Of a stretch of 64,000 nucleotides of DNA, positions 52,749 to 62,849 are shown piece after piece. A model generated the notes under the pieces. The model was not told the origin of the DNA. It searched no databases and was given only the letters and a program-made list of their open reading frames with translations. Location: the NCBI RefSeq assembly GCF_001270265.1, contig NZ_LGAP01000002.1, forward strand, positions 432,001 through 496,000, written 5' to 3'. Position 1 is the stretch's first letter; the number at the start of each line of letters is the position of its first letter. The position numbers and the translations under genes were made by a program. Source of the stretch: Ensifer adhaerens (lineage in GTDB: Bacteria; Pseudomonadota; Alphaproteobacteria; Rhizobiales; Rhizobiaceae).

Positions 52749-54059
52749 ATGAATTTGAGAACTTTCCTGCTGGGCACATGCTCGGCAGTCGCTCTGGCAG
52801 GTCTGGCCCAAGCAGAAACGCTGACCATTGCGACCGTGAACAACGGCGACATGATCCGGATGCAGAAGCTGACGGATGATTTCACGTCCAAGAATCCGGA
52901 CATTACGCTCGAGTGGGTAACGCTCGAGGAAAACGTGCTGCGCCAACGCGTGACGACGGATATCGCCACCAAGGGCGGCCAGTACGACATCATGACCATC
53001 GGCACCTATGAAGTGCCGATCTGGGCCAAGCAGGGCTGGCTGCTGCCGCTCGACAATCTCGGCGCCGACTACGACGTCGACGACCTGCTGCCGGCGATCC
53101 GCTCGGGCCTGACCATCGACGACAAGCTCTATGCCGCACCATTCTACGGCGAAAGCTCGATGGTGATGTACCGCAAGGACCTGTTCGAGAAGGCGGGGCT
53201 GACGATGCCCGACGCGCCGACCTGGGACTTCATCGCCGACGCGGCGCGCAAGATCACCGACAAGGGCAACGAAGTCTACGGCATCTGCCTGCGTGGTAAG
53301 GCGGGCTGGGGCGAGAACATGGCCTTCCTGACAGCGACTGCGAACGCCTTCGGCGCGCGCTGGTTCGACGAGAACTGGAAGCCGCAGTTCGACCAGCCGG
53401 AATGGAAGAATGCGCTCGACTTCTACGTCAAGCTGATGAACGACGCCGGACCGCCCGGTGCGTCCTCGAACGGCTTCAACGAAAACCTGTCGCTGTTCCA
53501 GACCGGCAAGTGCGGCATGTGGATCGACGCCACGGTCGCGGCCTCGTTCGTGACCAACCCGAAGGAATCGACCGTTGCCGACAAGGTGGGTTTCGCGCTT
53601 GCGCCCGATACCGGCCTCGGCAAGCGCGGTAACTGGCTCTGGGCCTGGAACCTCGCCATCCCCGCCGGTTCGCAGAAGGTGGCCGCGGCCGAGAAGTTCA
53701 TCGCCTGGGCAACCGGCAAGGACTATCTGAAGCTCGTTGCCGACAAGGAAGGCTGGGCCAACGTTCCTCCGGGCACGCGCACCTCGCTCTACGCCAACCC
53801 CGAGTACCAGAAGGCAGCGCCGTTTGCGAAGATGACGCTCGACTCGATCAACGCTGCCGATCCGAAGAACCCGGCCGTCAAGCCGGTGCCTTATGTCGGC
53901 GTGCAGTTCGTGGCGATCCCTGAATTCCAGGGTCTCGGCACGGCGGTCGGACAGCAATTCTCGGCGGCCCTTGCCGGTCAGATGAGCGTCGACGATGCGC
54001 TTGCCAGCGCCCAGAAGCTGACCGAACGCGAAATGACCAAGGCCGGCTACATCAAATAG
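52749..54059 (+). CDS. smoE: sorbitol/mannitol ABC transporter binding protein SmoE
   Basis: 436-residue family-1 (SBP_bac_1) periplasmic polyol-binding protein. Signal peptide at 1-22 (MNLRTFLLGTCSAVALAGLA, cleavage before ETLTIATV). Mature features include NPDITLEWVTLEENVLRQRV and YGESSMVMYRKDLFEKAGL, usual for sorbitol/mannitol binders. First gene of the smo transport operon. Confidence 0.94.
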   Translation: MNLRTFLLGTCSAVALAGLAQAETLTIATVNNGDMIRMQKLTDDFTSKNPDITLEWVTLEENVLRQRVTTDIATKGGQYDIMTIGTYEVPIWAKQGWLLPLDNLGADYDVDDLLPAIRSGLTIDDKLYAAPFYGESSMVMYRKDLFEKAGLTMPDAPTWDFIADAARKITDKGNEVYGICLRGKAGWGENMAFLTATANAFGARWFDENWKPQFDQPEWKNALDFYVKLMNDAGPPGASSNGFNENLSLFQTGKCGMWIDATVAASFVTNPKESTVADKVGFALAPDTGLGKRGNWLWAWNLAIPAGSQKVAAAEKFIAWATGKDYLKLVADKEGWANVPPGTRTSLYANPEYQKAAPFAKMTLDSINAADPKNPAVKPVPYVGVQFVAIPEFQGLGTAVGQQFSAALAGQMSVDDALASAQKLTEREMTKAGYIK

Positions 54060-54202
54060 CGCTCCCAAGGGCCCGGGGTGCCGGCCGCAAATGGCTGGTG
54101 CCCCGGTAATTCCCATGGGGCAGCCAAGGGGCCCGCGCGGAAAAACGCGCCGGCCCACCCGATCTCGAAACAGCGTTGAATTCCGTCATTTGGGGGGACG
54201 CC

Positions 54203-55075
54203 ATGGCGACCTTGCACACCCGCTCCGCCGCGCGTCTGATGATCGCGCCCTCGGTGCTTCTGCTTCTGGCCTGGATGATCGTTCCGCTGGCCATGACAAT
54301 CTACTTCTCGTTCCTGCGCTACAATCTGCTGATGCCGGGGATGGAAGAGTTCGCGGGCTTTTCGAACTACAGCTACTTCCTCACCGATCCCGCCTTCTTC
54401 CAGGCGATCTTCAACACGCTCGCCATCGTGCTCGGAGTGCTGTTCATCACCGTCGTCGGCGGCATCGCGCTGGCGCTTCTTCTCGACCAGCCGATGTTCG
54501 GGCAGGGGATCGTGCGCATCCTGGTGATCGCGCCGTTCCTGATCATGCCGACGGTTGCCGCGCTGGTGTGGAAGAACATGTTCATGAACCCGGTCAACGG
54601 GCTGTTCGCCTGGGTGGCCAAGCTCTTCGGGCTGCAGCCTTTCGACTTTCTCGCCAATGCGCCCTTGATGTCGGTGATCCTCATCGTCGCCTGGCAGTGG
54701 CTGCCCTTTGCGACACTGATCCTTTTGACGGCGCTGCAATCGCTCGACGAAGAACAGAAGGAGGCAGCCCAGATGGATGGCGCCAGCGCCTGGAGCCGCT
54801 TCATCTATCTCGTGCTGCCGCATCTTTCCCGGGCCATCACCGTGGTCATCCTGATCCAGACGATCTTCCTGCTCTCGGTCTTTGCGGAAATCCTGGTGAC
54901 GACCAATGGCGGGCCGGGCACGCAGAGCACCAACCTGACCTTCCTCGTCTATGCGCAGGCTTTGCTGCAGTTCGACGTGGGCGGTGCATCCGCCGGCGGC
55001 ATCATCGCCGTCATCCTCGCCAACATCGTCGCATTCTTCCTGATGCGCATGATCGGCAAGACGCTGGAGGCTTGA
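54203..55075 (+). CDS. smoF: sorbitol/mannitol ABC transporter permease SmoF
   Basis: 290-residue MalF-type permease with six helices and the coupling EAAQMDGASAWSRFIYLVLP near 190-210. The start at 54203 follows GGGGGGACG; an upstream in-frame start at 54176 would add nine residues. It is 143 bases after smoE, in which a GC-rich stretch might stabilise smoE mRNA. smoG follows after five bases. Confidence 0.93.
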   Translation: MATLHTRSAARLMIAPSVLLLLAWMIVPLAMTIYFSFLRYNLLMPGMEEFAGFSNYSYFLTDPAFFQAIFNTLAIVLGVLFITVVGGIALALLLDQPMFGQGIVRILVIAPFLIMPTVAALVWKNMFMNPVNGLFAWVAKLFGLQPFDFLANAPLMSVILIVAWQWLPFATLILLTALQSLDEEQKEAAQMDGASAWSRFIYLVLPHLSRAITVVILIQTIFLLSVFAEILVTTNGGPGTQSTNLTFLVYAQALLQFDVGGASAGGIIAVILANIVAFFLMRMIGKTLEA

Positions 55076-55080
55076 TACCC

Positions 55081-55911
55081 ATGGCACGCAATGTCTCCAC
55101 CCAAAGAAAGATCGTGGTCACCGTCGTCGCCTGGACGATCGGCATCCTGATCTTCTTTCCGATCCTCTGGACGTTCCTGACGAGCTTCAAGACCGAGGCC
55201 GAGGCGATCGCCTCGCCGCCGTCCCTGTTCTTCTTCGATTGGACGACAGAGAACTACCATGAGGTGCAGAGCCGATCGAACTACTTCCTGCACTTCATGA
55301 ACTCGGTCGTCGTCTCCTTCGGTTCGACCCTGATCGGTCTGATCATCGCCATTCCGTCCGCCTGGGCTATGGCGTTCTCACCGACCAAGCGCACCAAGGA
55401 CGTGCTGATGTGGATGCTCTCCACCAAGATGATGCCGTCGGTCGGCGTGCTGGTGCCGATGTACCTGTTGTTCCGCAACACCGGGCTGCTCGATACCCGC
55501 ACCGGGCTGGTGATCGTGCTGACGCTGATCAACCTGCCGATCATCATCTGGATGCTCTACACCTACTTCAAGGAGATCCCTGGCGAGATCCTGGAGGCGG
55601 CACGCATGGACGGCGCGTCGCTGACCAAGGAGATCATCTACGTGCTGACGCCGATGGCGATCCCCGGCATCGCCTCGACGCTGCTGCTCAACATCATCCT
55701 TGCCTGGAACGAGGCGTTCTGGACACTGAACCTCAGCGCCGCGAAGGCAGCGCCGCTGACCGCCTTCATCGCCTCTTATTCGAGCCCCGAGGGCCTGTTC
55801 TACGCCAAGCTTTCGGCGGCCTCGACCATGGCCATCGCCCCCATCCTCATACTCGGCTGGTTCTCGCAGAAACAGCTCGTGCGCGGCCTCACCTTCGGCG
55901 CGGTCAAATAA
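55081..55911 (+). CDS. smoG: sorbitol/mannitol ABC transporter permease SmoG
   Basis: 276-residue MalG-type permease; six helices, coupling motif [20 protein letters not shown] near 173-192. Partner of SmoF. The start is the ATG at 55081. An open frame upstream in the same phase is a shadow of smoF. Confidence 0.94.
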   Translation: MARNVSTQRKIVVTVVAWTIGILIFFPILWTFLTSFKTEAEAIASPPSLFFFDWTTENYHEVQSRSNYFLHFMNSVVVSFGSTLIGLIIAIPSAWAMAFSPTKRTKDVLMWMLSTKMMPSVGVLVPMYLLFRNTGLLDTRTGLVIVLTLINLPIIIWMLYTYFKEIPGEILEAARMDGASLTKEIIYVLTPMAIPGIASTLLLNIILAWNEAFWTLNLSAAKAAPLTAFIASYSSPEGLFYAKLSAASTMAIAPILILGWFSQKQLVRGLTFGAVK

Positions 55912-55922
55912 GGGATACGACA

Positions 55923-56920
<998 letters not shown>

Positions 56921-56924
<4 letters not shown>

Positions 56925-57694
56925 AACGTCTTCAAGGGAAAAGCGCGCTGATCACCGGATCCGCGCGGGGTATCGGTCGCGCCTTCGCCGAAGCCTATGT
57001 GCGTGAAGGCGCCAGGGTGGCAATTGCCGACATCAATGTGACGCGGGCGCGTGAGACCGCATCGGAAATCGGCCCGAGCGCCTATGCCGTCGAGATGGAC
57101 GTGACGCAGCAAGGCTCGATCGATGCGGCGATCGCATCGGTCGTCGCCGAGGCTGGGGGGCTTGATATTCTCGTCAACAATGCGGCGCTGTTCGATCTCG
57201 CACCGATCGTCGATATCACCCGCGAAAGCTATGACCGGCTGTTTGCAATCAATGTTTCGGGAACGCTGTTCACGATGCAGGCTGCGGCCAGGCAGATGAT
57301 CGCGCAGGGCCGGGGCGGCAAGATCATCAATATGGCAAGTCAGGCAGGCCGACGCGGCGAGGCGCTGGTCGCCGTCTATTGCGCCACCAAGGCGGCAGTC
57401 ATCAGCCTGACCCAGTCGGCCGGGCTGAACCTGATCAAGCACCGCATCAACGTCAACGCCATCGCGCCTGGCGTGGTCGACGGCGAGCACTGGGACGGCG
57501 TCGATGCACTGTTTGCCAAATACGAGAACCGTCCGCGCGGCGAGAAGAAAAAGCTCGCAGGTGCGGAAGTGCCCTATGGGCGCATGGGAACGGCCGAGGA
57601 TCTCACAGGCATGGCGATCTTCCTCGCCTCGGCCGAGAGCGATTACGTCGTTTCGCAGACCTACAACGTCGATGGCGGCAACTGGATGAGCTGA
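56921..57694 (+). CDS. smoS: sorbitol dehydrogenase SmoS (SDR family)
   Basis: 257-residue classical short-chain dehydrogenase oxidising D-sorbitol to fructose (also galactitol-type polyols in relatives). [11 protein letters not shown] near 11-21, NNAA near 87-90, catalytic Ser in NMASQAGR and YCATK near 151-155. Coupled to smoK by an ATGA overlap. Confidence 0.94.
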
Positions 57695-57734
57695 GGCCAG
57701 TCTTCGGACGGTGCCTCGATAAGGAAACGGGACC

Positions 57735-59219
57735 ATGACGACCAAACTCTCTCTTGCGGCGCTCGACGCAGTGAAGGCCAGGGCCGGCGTGCCGAGCTAC
57801 CACCGCGCCGGGCTCAAAGCCGGTATCGTGCATTTCGGTGTCGGCAATTTTCACCGCGCCCATCAGGCCGTCTATCTCGACGATCTCTTCAACTCCGGAC
57901 ACGACCACGACTGGGCGATCATCGGCGCAGGTGTTCTGCCCTCCGACGAACAGATGCGGGCAAAGCTTGAGGCACAGGATTTCCTGACGACGGTGGTCGA
58001 GCAGGACAACAACCGCACCGGTGCGCATGTGACCGGCGCGATGATCGATTACCTGAAGCCCGGGGATGTCGCTGGCATCGTCGCGAAGCTGGCCGACCCG
58101 GCGATCCGCATCGTTTCGCTGACGATCACCGAGGGTGGCTATTTCATCGACCCGGCCTCCGGCGTCTTCAATCCGACCCACCCAGCCATCGTCGACGACG
58201 CCCAAGATCCGGCTTCGCCGAAGACGGTTTTCGGCCTGATCGTCGCCGGGCTGAAGGCGCGTCGCGACAGCCAGGTCCCGCCGTTCACCGTGATGTCCTG
58301 CGACAACATTCCGGGCAATGGCGAGGTGACGCACGCGGCAGTGTCCGGCCTTGCGCGGCTCTTCGACCCTGATTTCGCCGACTGGATCGATGCCAATGTC
58401 GCCTTCCCCAACGGCATGGTGGATCGCATAACGCCGGCCACAGGCGCACGCGAAATCGGCATCGTGGCTGCGGACTACGAGATCGAGGACGCCTGGCCGG
58501 TGTTCTGCGAAGAATTCAAACAATGGGTGCTGGAGGATCATTTTCCGCAAGGACGCCCGGCGCTCGAGAAGGTCGGCGTGCAGTTCGTGCCCGATGTCGC
58601 GCCCTACGAGCACATGAAGATCCGTATCCTCAATGGCGGCCATGCGGCGATCGCCTATCCCGCCGCCTTGCTCGACATCCATTTCGTCCACGAGGCGATG
58701 GAGGAGCCGCTGATCCGTGCCTTCCTCGCCAAACTTGAACATGACGAGATCATTCCCGTCATTCCGCCGGTGCCGGACACCGATCTCGGCGATTATTACA
58801 AGCTGATCGAGACGCGTTTTTCCAACCCCAAGATCGGCGATACGATCCCGCGGCTGGCGCAGGACGGCTCCAACCGGCAGCCGAAATTCATCCTGCCCTC
58901 GACAGCCGACCGCCTGGCGCGCGGCGAAGACGTAATCGGCCTGGCGCTGGTCTCGGCGCTCTGGTGCCGCTACTTCGCCGGCACCACCGACGGCGGCAGG
59001 CAGATCGCCTTCAACGACCACAACGCCGATCGGCTGAACAAGGCGGCGCTCGCCGCCAAGGACGACCCGATGGCCTTTCTGGCGCTTACCGATATCTTCG
59101 GCGATGTCGTGCAGTCCGATCTCTTCCGCCGGCGTTTCAGCCACGCATTGAAAACCCTTTGGGAAAAGGGTACGCGCGCTACGCTCCAGCTTTATCTGGA
59201 CGGCAAGCTTACTGCATAA
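57735..59219 (+). CDS. mtlK: mannitol 2-dehydrogenase MtlK
   Basis: 494-residue polyol-specific long-chain dehydrogenase that oxidises D-mannitol (and D-arabinitol) to ketose. NAD-binding IVHFGVGNFHRAHQAVYLDD near 30-49 and the catalytic K-x4-N-x2-H pattern in MKIRILNGGHAAIAYPA. It is 40 bases after smoS in the same operon. A repeat follows and probably ends or attenuates the transcript. Confidence 0.95.
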   Translation: MTTKLSLAALDAVKARAGVPSYHRAGLKAGIVHFGVGNFHRAHQAVYLDDLFNSGHDHDWAIIGAGVLPSDEQMRAKLEAQDFLTTVVEQDNNRTGAHVTGAMIDYLKPGDVAGIVAKLADPAIRIVSLTITEGGYFIDPASGVFNPTHPAIVDDAQDPASPKTVFGLIVAGLKARRDSQVPPFTVMSCDNIPGNGEVTHAAVSGLARLFDPDFADWIDANVAFPNGMVDRITPATGAREIGIVAADYEIEDAWPVFCEEFKQWVLEDHFPQGRPALEKVGVQFVPDVAPYEHMKIRILNGGHAAIAYPAALLDIHFVHEAMEEPLIRAFLAKLEHDEIIPVIPPVPDTDLGDYYKLIETRFSNPKIGDTIPRLAQDGSNRQPKFILPSTADRLARGEDVIGLALVSALWCRYFAGTTDGGRQIAFNDHNADRLNKAALAAKDDPMAFLALTDIFGDVVQSDLFRRRFSHALKTLWEKGTRATLQLYLDGKLTA

Positions 59220-59223
59220 TTCC

Positions 59224-59315
59224 TTAGAGCGAAGTCGATTTAAGGACGAAATTATGCAGCAATTCAAAGTGTTACAGCGACCTTGGCGCGTCTTAAAAGA
59301 CGCGCGGCGCGTAAG
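59224..59315. repeat. rhizobial intergenic repeat after mtlK
   Basis: Begins TTAGAGCGAAGTCGATTTAAGG, contains GCAGCAATTCAAAGTGTTACAGCG and ends with the palindrome GCGCGTCTTAAAAGACGCGC (59286-59305). From memory a common intergenic element in Sinorhizobium/Rhizobium. It can fold as a hairpin between mtlK and the HAD gene. Confidence 0.75.
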
Positions 59316-59327
59316 GGGTAGGGTGTG

Positions 59328-59996
59328 ATGGCGGACGGCGCGTCCAGGCTGGTGATCTTCGATTGCGACGGCGTGCTGGTCGACAGCGAACCGATCTCGC
59401 TGGAAGTGCTGGTGGACGTGCTGGCTGCAGCCGGCGTGTCGATGACCACGGAGGAGGCGACCGAACGCTTCCTCGGCCGCAGCCTGAAAAGCATGTCTGC
59501 CATTCTTCACGACGAATATGGCCTGGCGACTGACGACGCCTTTCTCGAAGATATGCGCACGCGGCTCTACCAGCGCTTCCGCACCGAGCTGCAGCCGATT
59601 GCCGGCATCCGCCGGGCGGTCGAAGGGCTTGGTGTCGCCCGTTGCGTCGCCTCGTCCAGCCAGCTGGAACGCATCCGCCTGTCTTTGACGGTCACCGGCC
59701 TGATCGATCTTTTCGAGCCGAATATCTTCTCTGCAACGATGGTCAAACATGGCAAGCCGGCACCCGACCTGTTTCTGCTGGCGAGCCGGGAGATGGGCTA
59801 CGCGCCCAAGGACTGTATCGTCGTCGAAGACAGTCCGGCCGGCATCGAGGCGGCGCATGCCGCCGGCATGCGGGCTTTTGCTTTCGCCGGAGGCGGACAT
59901 GCGCGTAGCGACCGTCATCGACAGACACTGGCCGAGCTCGGCCCCGATGTGCTGTTTGACGACATGGGCGAATTGTTACAGTTTGTCCGCCAATAA
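59328..59996 (+). CDS. HAD-superfamily hydrolase (phosphoglucomutase/sugar-phosphatase-like)
   Basis: 222-residue HAD subfamily IA protein. Motif I FDCDGVLVDSEP near 12-23, motif II Ser in VASSSQ, Lys in KHGKPAPDLF, motif IV VEDSPAGIEAA. Likely acts on a phosphorylated sugar or polyol arising in this pathway; the exact substrate is open. The ATG at 59328 is directly preceded by an in-frame GTG. It lies in the polyol operon, 18-21 bases before the kinase. Confidence 0.88.
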   Translation: MADGASRLVIFDCDGVLVDSEPISLEVLVDVLAAAGVSMTTEEATERFLGRSLKSMSAILHDEYGLATDDAFLEDMRTRLYQRFRTELQPIAGIRRAVEGLGVARCVASSSQLERIRLSLTVTGLIDLFEPNIFSATMVKHGKPAPDLFLLASREMGYAPKDCIVVEDSPAGIEAAHAAGMRAFAFAGGGHARSDRHRQTLAELGPDVLFDDMGELLQFVRQ

Positions 59997-60017
59997 CAGG
60001 CACGGGGACCTCCATTG

Positions 60018-61601
60018 ATGCGTGAATTCGTCGTTGCGGTCGATGTCGGTACCGGCAGTGCCCGCGCCGGTATCTTCGATCGGAATGGCAGGCTGCTGGC
60101 GCGCGCCGACCTGCCGATCGCCATGAACCGGCCGGAGGAAAATCATGCCGAACACGATTCGGAAGATATCTGGAGGGCTGTCTGCGGCTCGGTGAAGGCC
60201 GCAAGAGACAAGGCCGGCATCTCACCGGAAGACGTCGCTGCCATCGGCTTCGACGCAACGTGTTCGCTCGTGGTTCGCGACCAGGACGGTGCGCAGCTTT
60301 CCGTCAACCGAAAGGGCGAGGCGCGCTGGGACACGATCGTCTGGCTCGATCATCGGGCGCTGGCGGAAGCCGATTTCTGCACCGCCACCGAACACCCGGT
60401 TCTCGACTTCTCCGGCCGCGTCATGTCGCCGGAGATGGAGATGCCGAAGCTGATGTGGCTGAAGCGGAACCTGCCGGCGCAGTGGGAGAAGGCGGGCTTT
60501 TTCTTCGATCTTGCCGACTATCTCTCCTGGCGGGCGACGGGAAGTGCGGCGCGCTCGCGCTGCACGCTGACCGCGAAATGGAATTATCTCGCTCATGAAC
60601 AGCGCGGCTGGCAGGCGGACTATCTCGCGCGCATTGGCCTTGAGGATCTGCTGACACGGGGCGGATTGCCGGAAGAAACGCTGCCGGTCGGAAGCTCGGT
60701 CGGCGGCCTGTCGGCGAAGGCTGCCGCGGAGCTCGGCCTCGATACCGGTTGCCAGGTGGCGCCGGGATTGATCGATGCCTATGCCGGCGCGCTCGGCGTG
60801 CTCGGCGGCTTTGCCGGAAAACCGGAAAAGCTCGAGCGGCAACTCGCGCTGATCGCCGGAACCTCCAGCTGCATCGTCGCCTTCTCCAAGGACATGAAGC
60901 CCGGCTTCGGTATGTGGGGGCCGTATTTCGAAGCGGTGCTGCCCGGGGCCTGGCTGATCGAGGGAGGTCAATCGGCAACCGGCGCCTTGCTCGATCACAT
61001 CGTGCGGGTCCATGGCGGCGGATTGGAGCCGACGGCCGAGACCCACGGCCGGATCATTGCACGTGTCCAGGAACTGCGCGCCCTGCACGGAGCGCAATTT
61101 GCCGAGCGGCTGCATGTGTTGCCGGATTTCCATGGCAATCGTTCGCCGCTTGCCGATCCGCATGGGCTCGGCGTCATCAGCGGTCTGCCGCTCGATTCGT
61201 CGTTCGATGCGCTGTGCCGGCTCTATTGGCGCACCTGCGTGGCGATCGCGCTCGGTATCCGCCATATCCTCGAGACGATGCGTGAGGTCGGCTACGAACT
61301 CGACACGCTTCACGTCACCGGCGGCCACGTTCGCAATGCGCTTCTGATGGAGCTTTATTGCGATGTCACGGGGTGCCGGGTCGTTGCGCCCGATGCGCCT
61401 GACGCAGTGCTGCTTGGCACGGCGATGGCGGCAGCGGTTGCCGGTCGGGTTCACCTCGATCTCGGTGCGGCCGGCGCGGCCATGGCGTCCGGCGGGCGAG
61501 AGCAGTTGCCGAACGCCGCCATGCGCGAAATCTACGACCGTGACTACCGCCGCTTCCTTGCACTTTATCGTCATCGGGACGAGCTCGACGCACTCCAATA
61601 A
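60018..61601 (+). CDS. FGGY-family pentulose kinase (ribulokinase-like)
   Basis: 527-residue sugar kinase. N-terminal phosphate loop VAVDVGTGSARAGIFD, GFDATCSLVV, and C-terminal LHVTGGHVRNALLMELY and LLGTAMAAAVA are FGGY hallmarks. The opening and length fit the D-ribulokinase/5-carbon kinase group more than true xylulokinase, though S. meliloti annotations use xylB for this position. It would phosphorylate the ketose made from a pentitol or hexitol. The start at 60018 is next to an in-frame TTG. Last gene of the polyol cluster. Confidence 0.87.
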   Translation: MREFVVAVDVGTGSARAGIFDRNGRLLARADLPIAMNRPEENHAEHDSEDIWRAVCGSVKAARDKAGISPEDVAAIGFDATCSLVVRDQDGAQLSVNRKGEARWDTIVWLDHRALAEADFCTATEHPVLDFSGRVMSPEMEMPKLMWLKRNLPAQWEKAGFFFDLADYLSWRATGSAARSRCTLTAKWNYLAHEQRGWQADYLARIGLEDLLTRGGLPEETLPVGSSVGGLSAKAAAELGLDTGCQVAPGLIDAYAGALGVLGGFAGKPEKLERQLALIAGTSSCIVAFSKDMKPGFGMWGPYFEAVLPGAWLIEGGQSATGALLDHIVRVHGGGLEPTAETHGRIIARVQELRALHGAQFAERLHVLPDFHGNRSPLADPHGLGVISGLPLDSSFDALCRLYWRTCVAIALGIRHILETMREVGYELDTLHVTGGHVRNALLMELYCDVTGCRVVAPDAPDAVLLGTAMAAAVAGRVHLDLGAAGAAMASGGREQLPNAAMREIYDRDYRRFLALYRHRDELDALQ

Positions 61602-61627
61602 AAAATTGAACGCAACGCACGCTGTCG

Positions 61628-61652
61628 GGAACCTTTGCCTGCGTCACGCATT
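61628..61652 (+). promoter_or_regulatory. EcfG/RpoE2-like promoter ahead of candidate sRNA
   Basis: GGAAC (61628-61632), 16-base spacer, CATT (61649-61652); the consensus is GGAAC-N16/17-CGTT, so one mismatch in the -10. Predicted start near 61658-61660, at the first base of a structured non-coding stretch. Confidence 0.5.
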
Positions 61653-61657
61653 TTATT

Positions 61658-61789
61658 GAAGACCGGACGGTGGCGCGCATCGCCCCCAATGTGGCGCCGG
61701 AGGTAATCCGCCGGTCTGCAACTCACACTCCCCCTGTGAGTTGAACAATGTCAGCCAGTGCCTTCCCTCGGCACTGGCTGTTTTTGTTT
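61658..61789 (+). ncRNA. candidate trans-acting small RNA with three hairpins
   Basis: In the 318-base gap between the kinase and phyR. Stem 1: GACCGG (61661-61666) / CCGGTC (61711-61716) with internal GGCGC / GCGCC. Stem 2: perfect 9-bp CAACTCACA (61719-61727) / TGTGAGTTG (61735-61743) presenting a C-rich loop CTCCCCC. Stem 3: CAGCCAGTGCC / GGCACTGGCTG (61752-61780) followed by TTTTTGTTT, a strong intrinsic terminator. No open frame. An EcfG-like promoter sits at the right distance upstream. The layout (structured 5' end, exposed C-rich loop, terminator) is that of a regulatory sRNA. It could instead be only the 3' UTR and terminator of the kinase transcript. Confidence 0.6.
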
Positions 61790-61868
61790 CGAGCACTTTC
61801 CATCAATGGATCTGAAGGTTGAGACAACCGTGACGACAGGCGGGCGCCGGAAGACGGCGGCAAGCGGA

Positions 61869-61899
61869 CAAACGAAAGCCGGCGACCGAAGCCACCGGC
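61869..61899 (-). terminator. intrinsic terminator of phyR
   Basis: On the minus strand: GCCGGTGGC / GTCGCCGGC stem (two G-T wobbles) with a TTCG tetraloop, followed by TTTCGTTTG. It starts 21 bases after the phyR stop. Confidence 0.8.
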
Positions 61900-61919
61900 G
61901 ATATAGGCTGTGTCGATGA

Positions 61920-62714
61920 TCAGGCTGCGGCCTTCGTCGACTCGTTGAAGAACAGTGCCTGGCTGATCAGCGCCTTGACCATGTCAGGGTTGAAGGGCTT
62001 GGTGACCAGGAAGGTCGGCTCAGGACGTTCGCCGGTCAGCAACCTCTCGGGGAATGCGGTGATGAAGATCACCGGGATGGCGCTGGTCTTCAGAATGTCG
62101 TTGACCGCGTCGATGCCGGAGCTGCCGTCGGCAAGCTGGATATCTGCAAGCACCATGCTCGGCCGGGTCTTCTTGTAGAGGGCGATCGCCTCATCGCGGG
62201 TGCGGGCGATGCCTGTCACCCGATGGCCGAGGCTCTCGACCATGTTTTCGATATCGATGGCAATCAGCGGTTCGTCCTCGATGATCATGATATCGGTTGC
62301 GACCTGTCGCGAGATTTCCTGCGAGGCGCGGTCGAGAAGGGCGCCGACCTTGTCGTCGCTGACGTCAAGGATTTCGCTGGCTTCCTCGGGCCGGAAACCT
62401 TCGACCGAGACGAGAAGGAAAGCTTGGCGGGCAAGCGGAGACACGCTTGCCAGGTTGACCGAGGCGCGCTGCTCCCAGGCAAAGGGCGAAACTGGTTCGG
62501 GAACCAGCACTGAAGAGGAGCCGAAGAGCGACGTATAGAGGCGGAACAGCGAGACTCGGTCATTGCTGGCCTCCGGGAAAATGGAGGTGTCGGCAATCAG
62601 GGCCTCAAGTACGGCGGCCACATAGGCGTCGCCGGATGTCTGCGAGCCAGTCAATGCGCGCGAGTAGCGGCGCAGATAAGGCAGCAGCGGCGCGATCCGT
62701 GTGGACAATGTCAT
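61920..62714 (-). CDS. phyR: PhyR general-stress response regulator (anti-anti-sigma factor)
   Basis: 264-residue PhyR. The N-terminal ECF-sigma-like domain (about 1-140; VSPLARQAFLLVSVEGFRPEEASEIL mimics sigma region 4) binds the anti-sigma NepR when the C-terminal receiver domain is phosphorylated. Receiver features: acidic pair Glu146/Asp147, phospho-acceptor Asp191 in MVLADIQLAD, and Lys in VTKPF. The start at 62714 follows GGGAG (GAACTCCC in the plus strand). Divergent from nepR-ecfG. An EcfG-type promoter lies 43 bases upstream. Confidence 0.95.
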   Translation of the reverse strand: MTLSTRIAPLLPYLRRYSRALTGSQTSGDAYVAAVLEALIADTSIFPEASNDRVSLFRLYTSLFGSSSVLVPEPVSPFAWEQRASVNLASVSPLARQAFLLVSVEGFRPEEASEILDVSDDKVGALLDRASQEISRQVATDIMIIEDEPLIAIDIENMVESLGHRVTGIARTRDEAIALYKKTRPSMVLADIQLADGSSGIDAVNDILKTSAIPVIFITAFPERLLTGERPEPTFLVTKPFNPDMVKALISQALFFNESTKAAA

Positions 62715-62756
62715 TGGGAACTCCCTCGAGTATATTTCTTGCAGTGACGCCCCCAA

Positions 62757-62781
62757 AACGTTTCACGCAAAAAAAAGTTCC
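62757..62781 (-). promoter_or_regulatory. EcfG/RpoE2-type promoter of phyR
   Basis: Minus strand GGAAC (62781-62777), 16-base spacer, CGTT (62760-62757), an exact match to the alphaproteobacterial EcfG consensus. Implies positive feedback on phyR. Confidence 0.85.
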
Positions 62782-62786
62782 GGGAG

Positions 62787-62812
62787 GGAACATTTCATTT
62801 TTCAGACGCGTT
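62787..62812 (+). promoter_or_regulatory. EcfG/RpoE2-type promoter of nepR-ecfG
   Basis: GGAAC (62787-62791), 17-base spacer, CGTT (62809-62812), exact consensus, 38 bases upstream of the nepR ATG. Back-to-back with the phyR promoter, only five bases between the two -35 elements. Confidence 0.85.
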
Positions 62813-62849
62813 AAGGCGGTAATGAACACCACAAGGCGACAGATTGACA

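Noticed and set aside
57603-59918. 771-codon open frame antisense to mtlK and the HAD gene
   Set aside because: Low-complexity Arg/Asp-rich translation antisense to clear catalytic genes.
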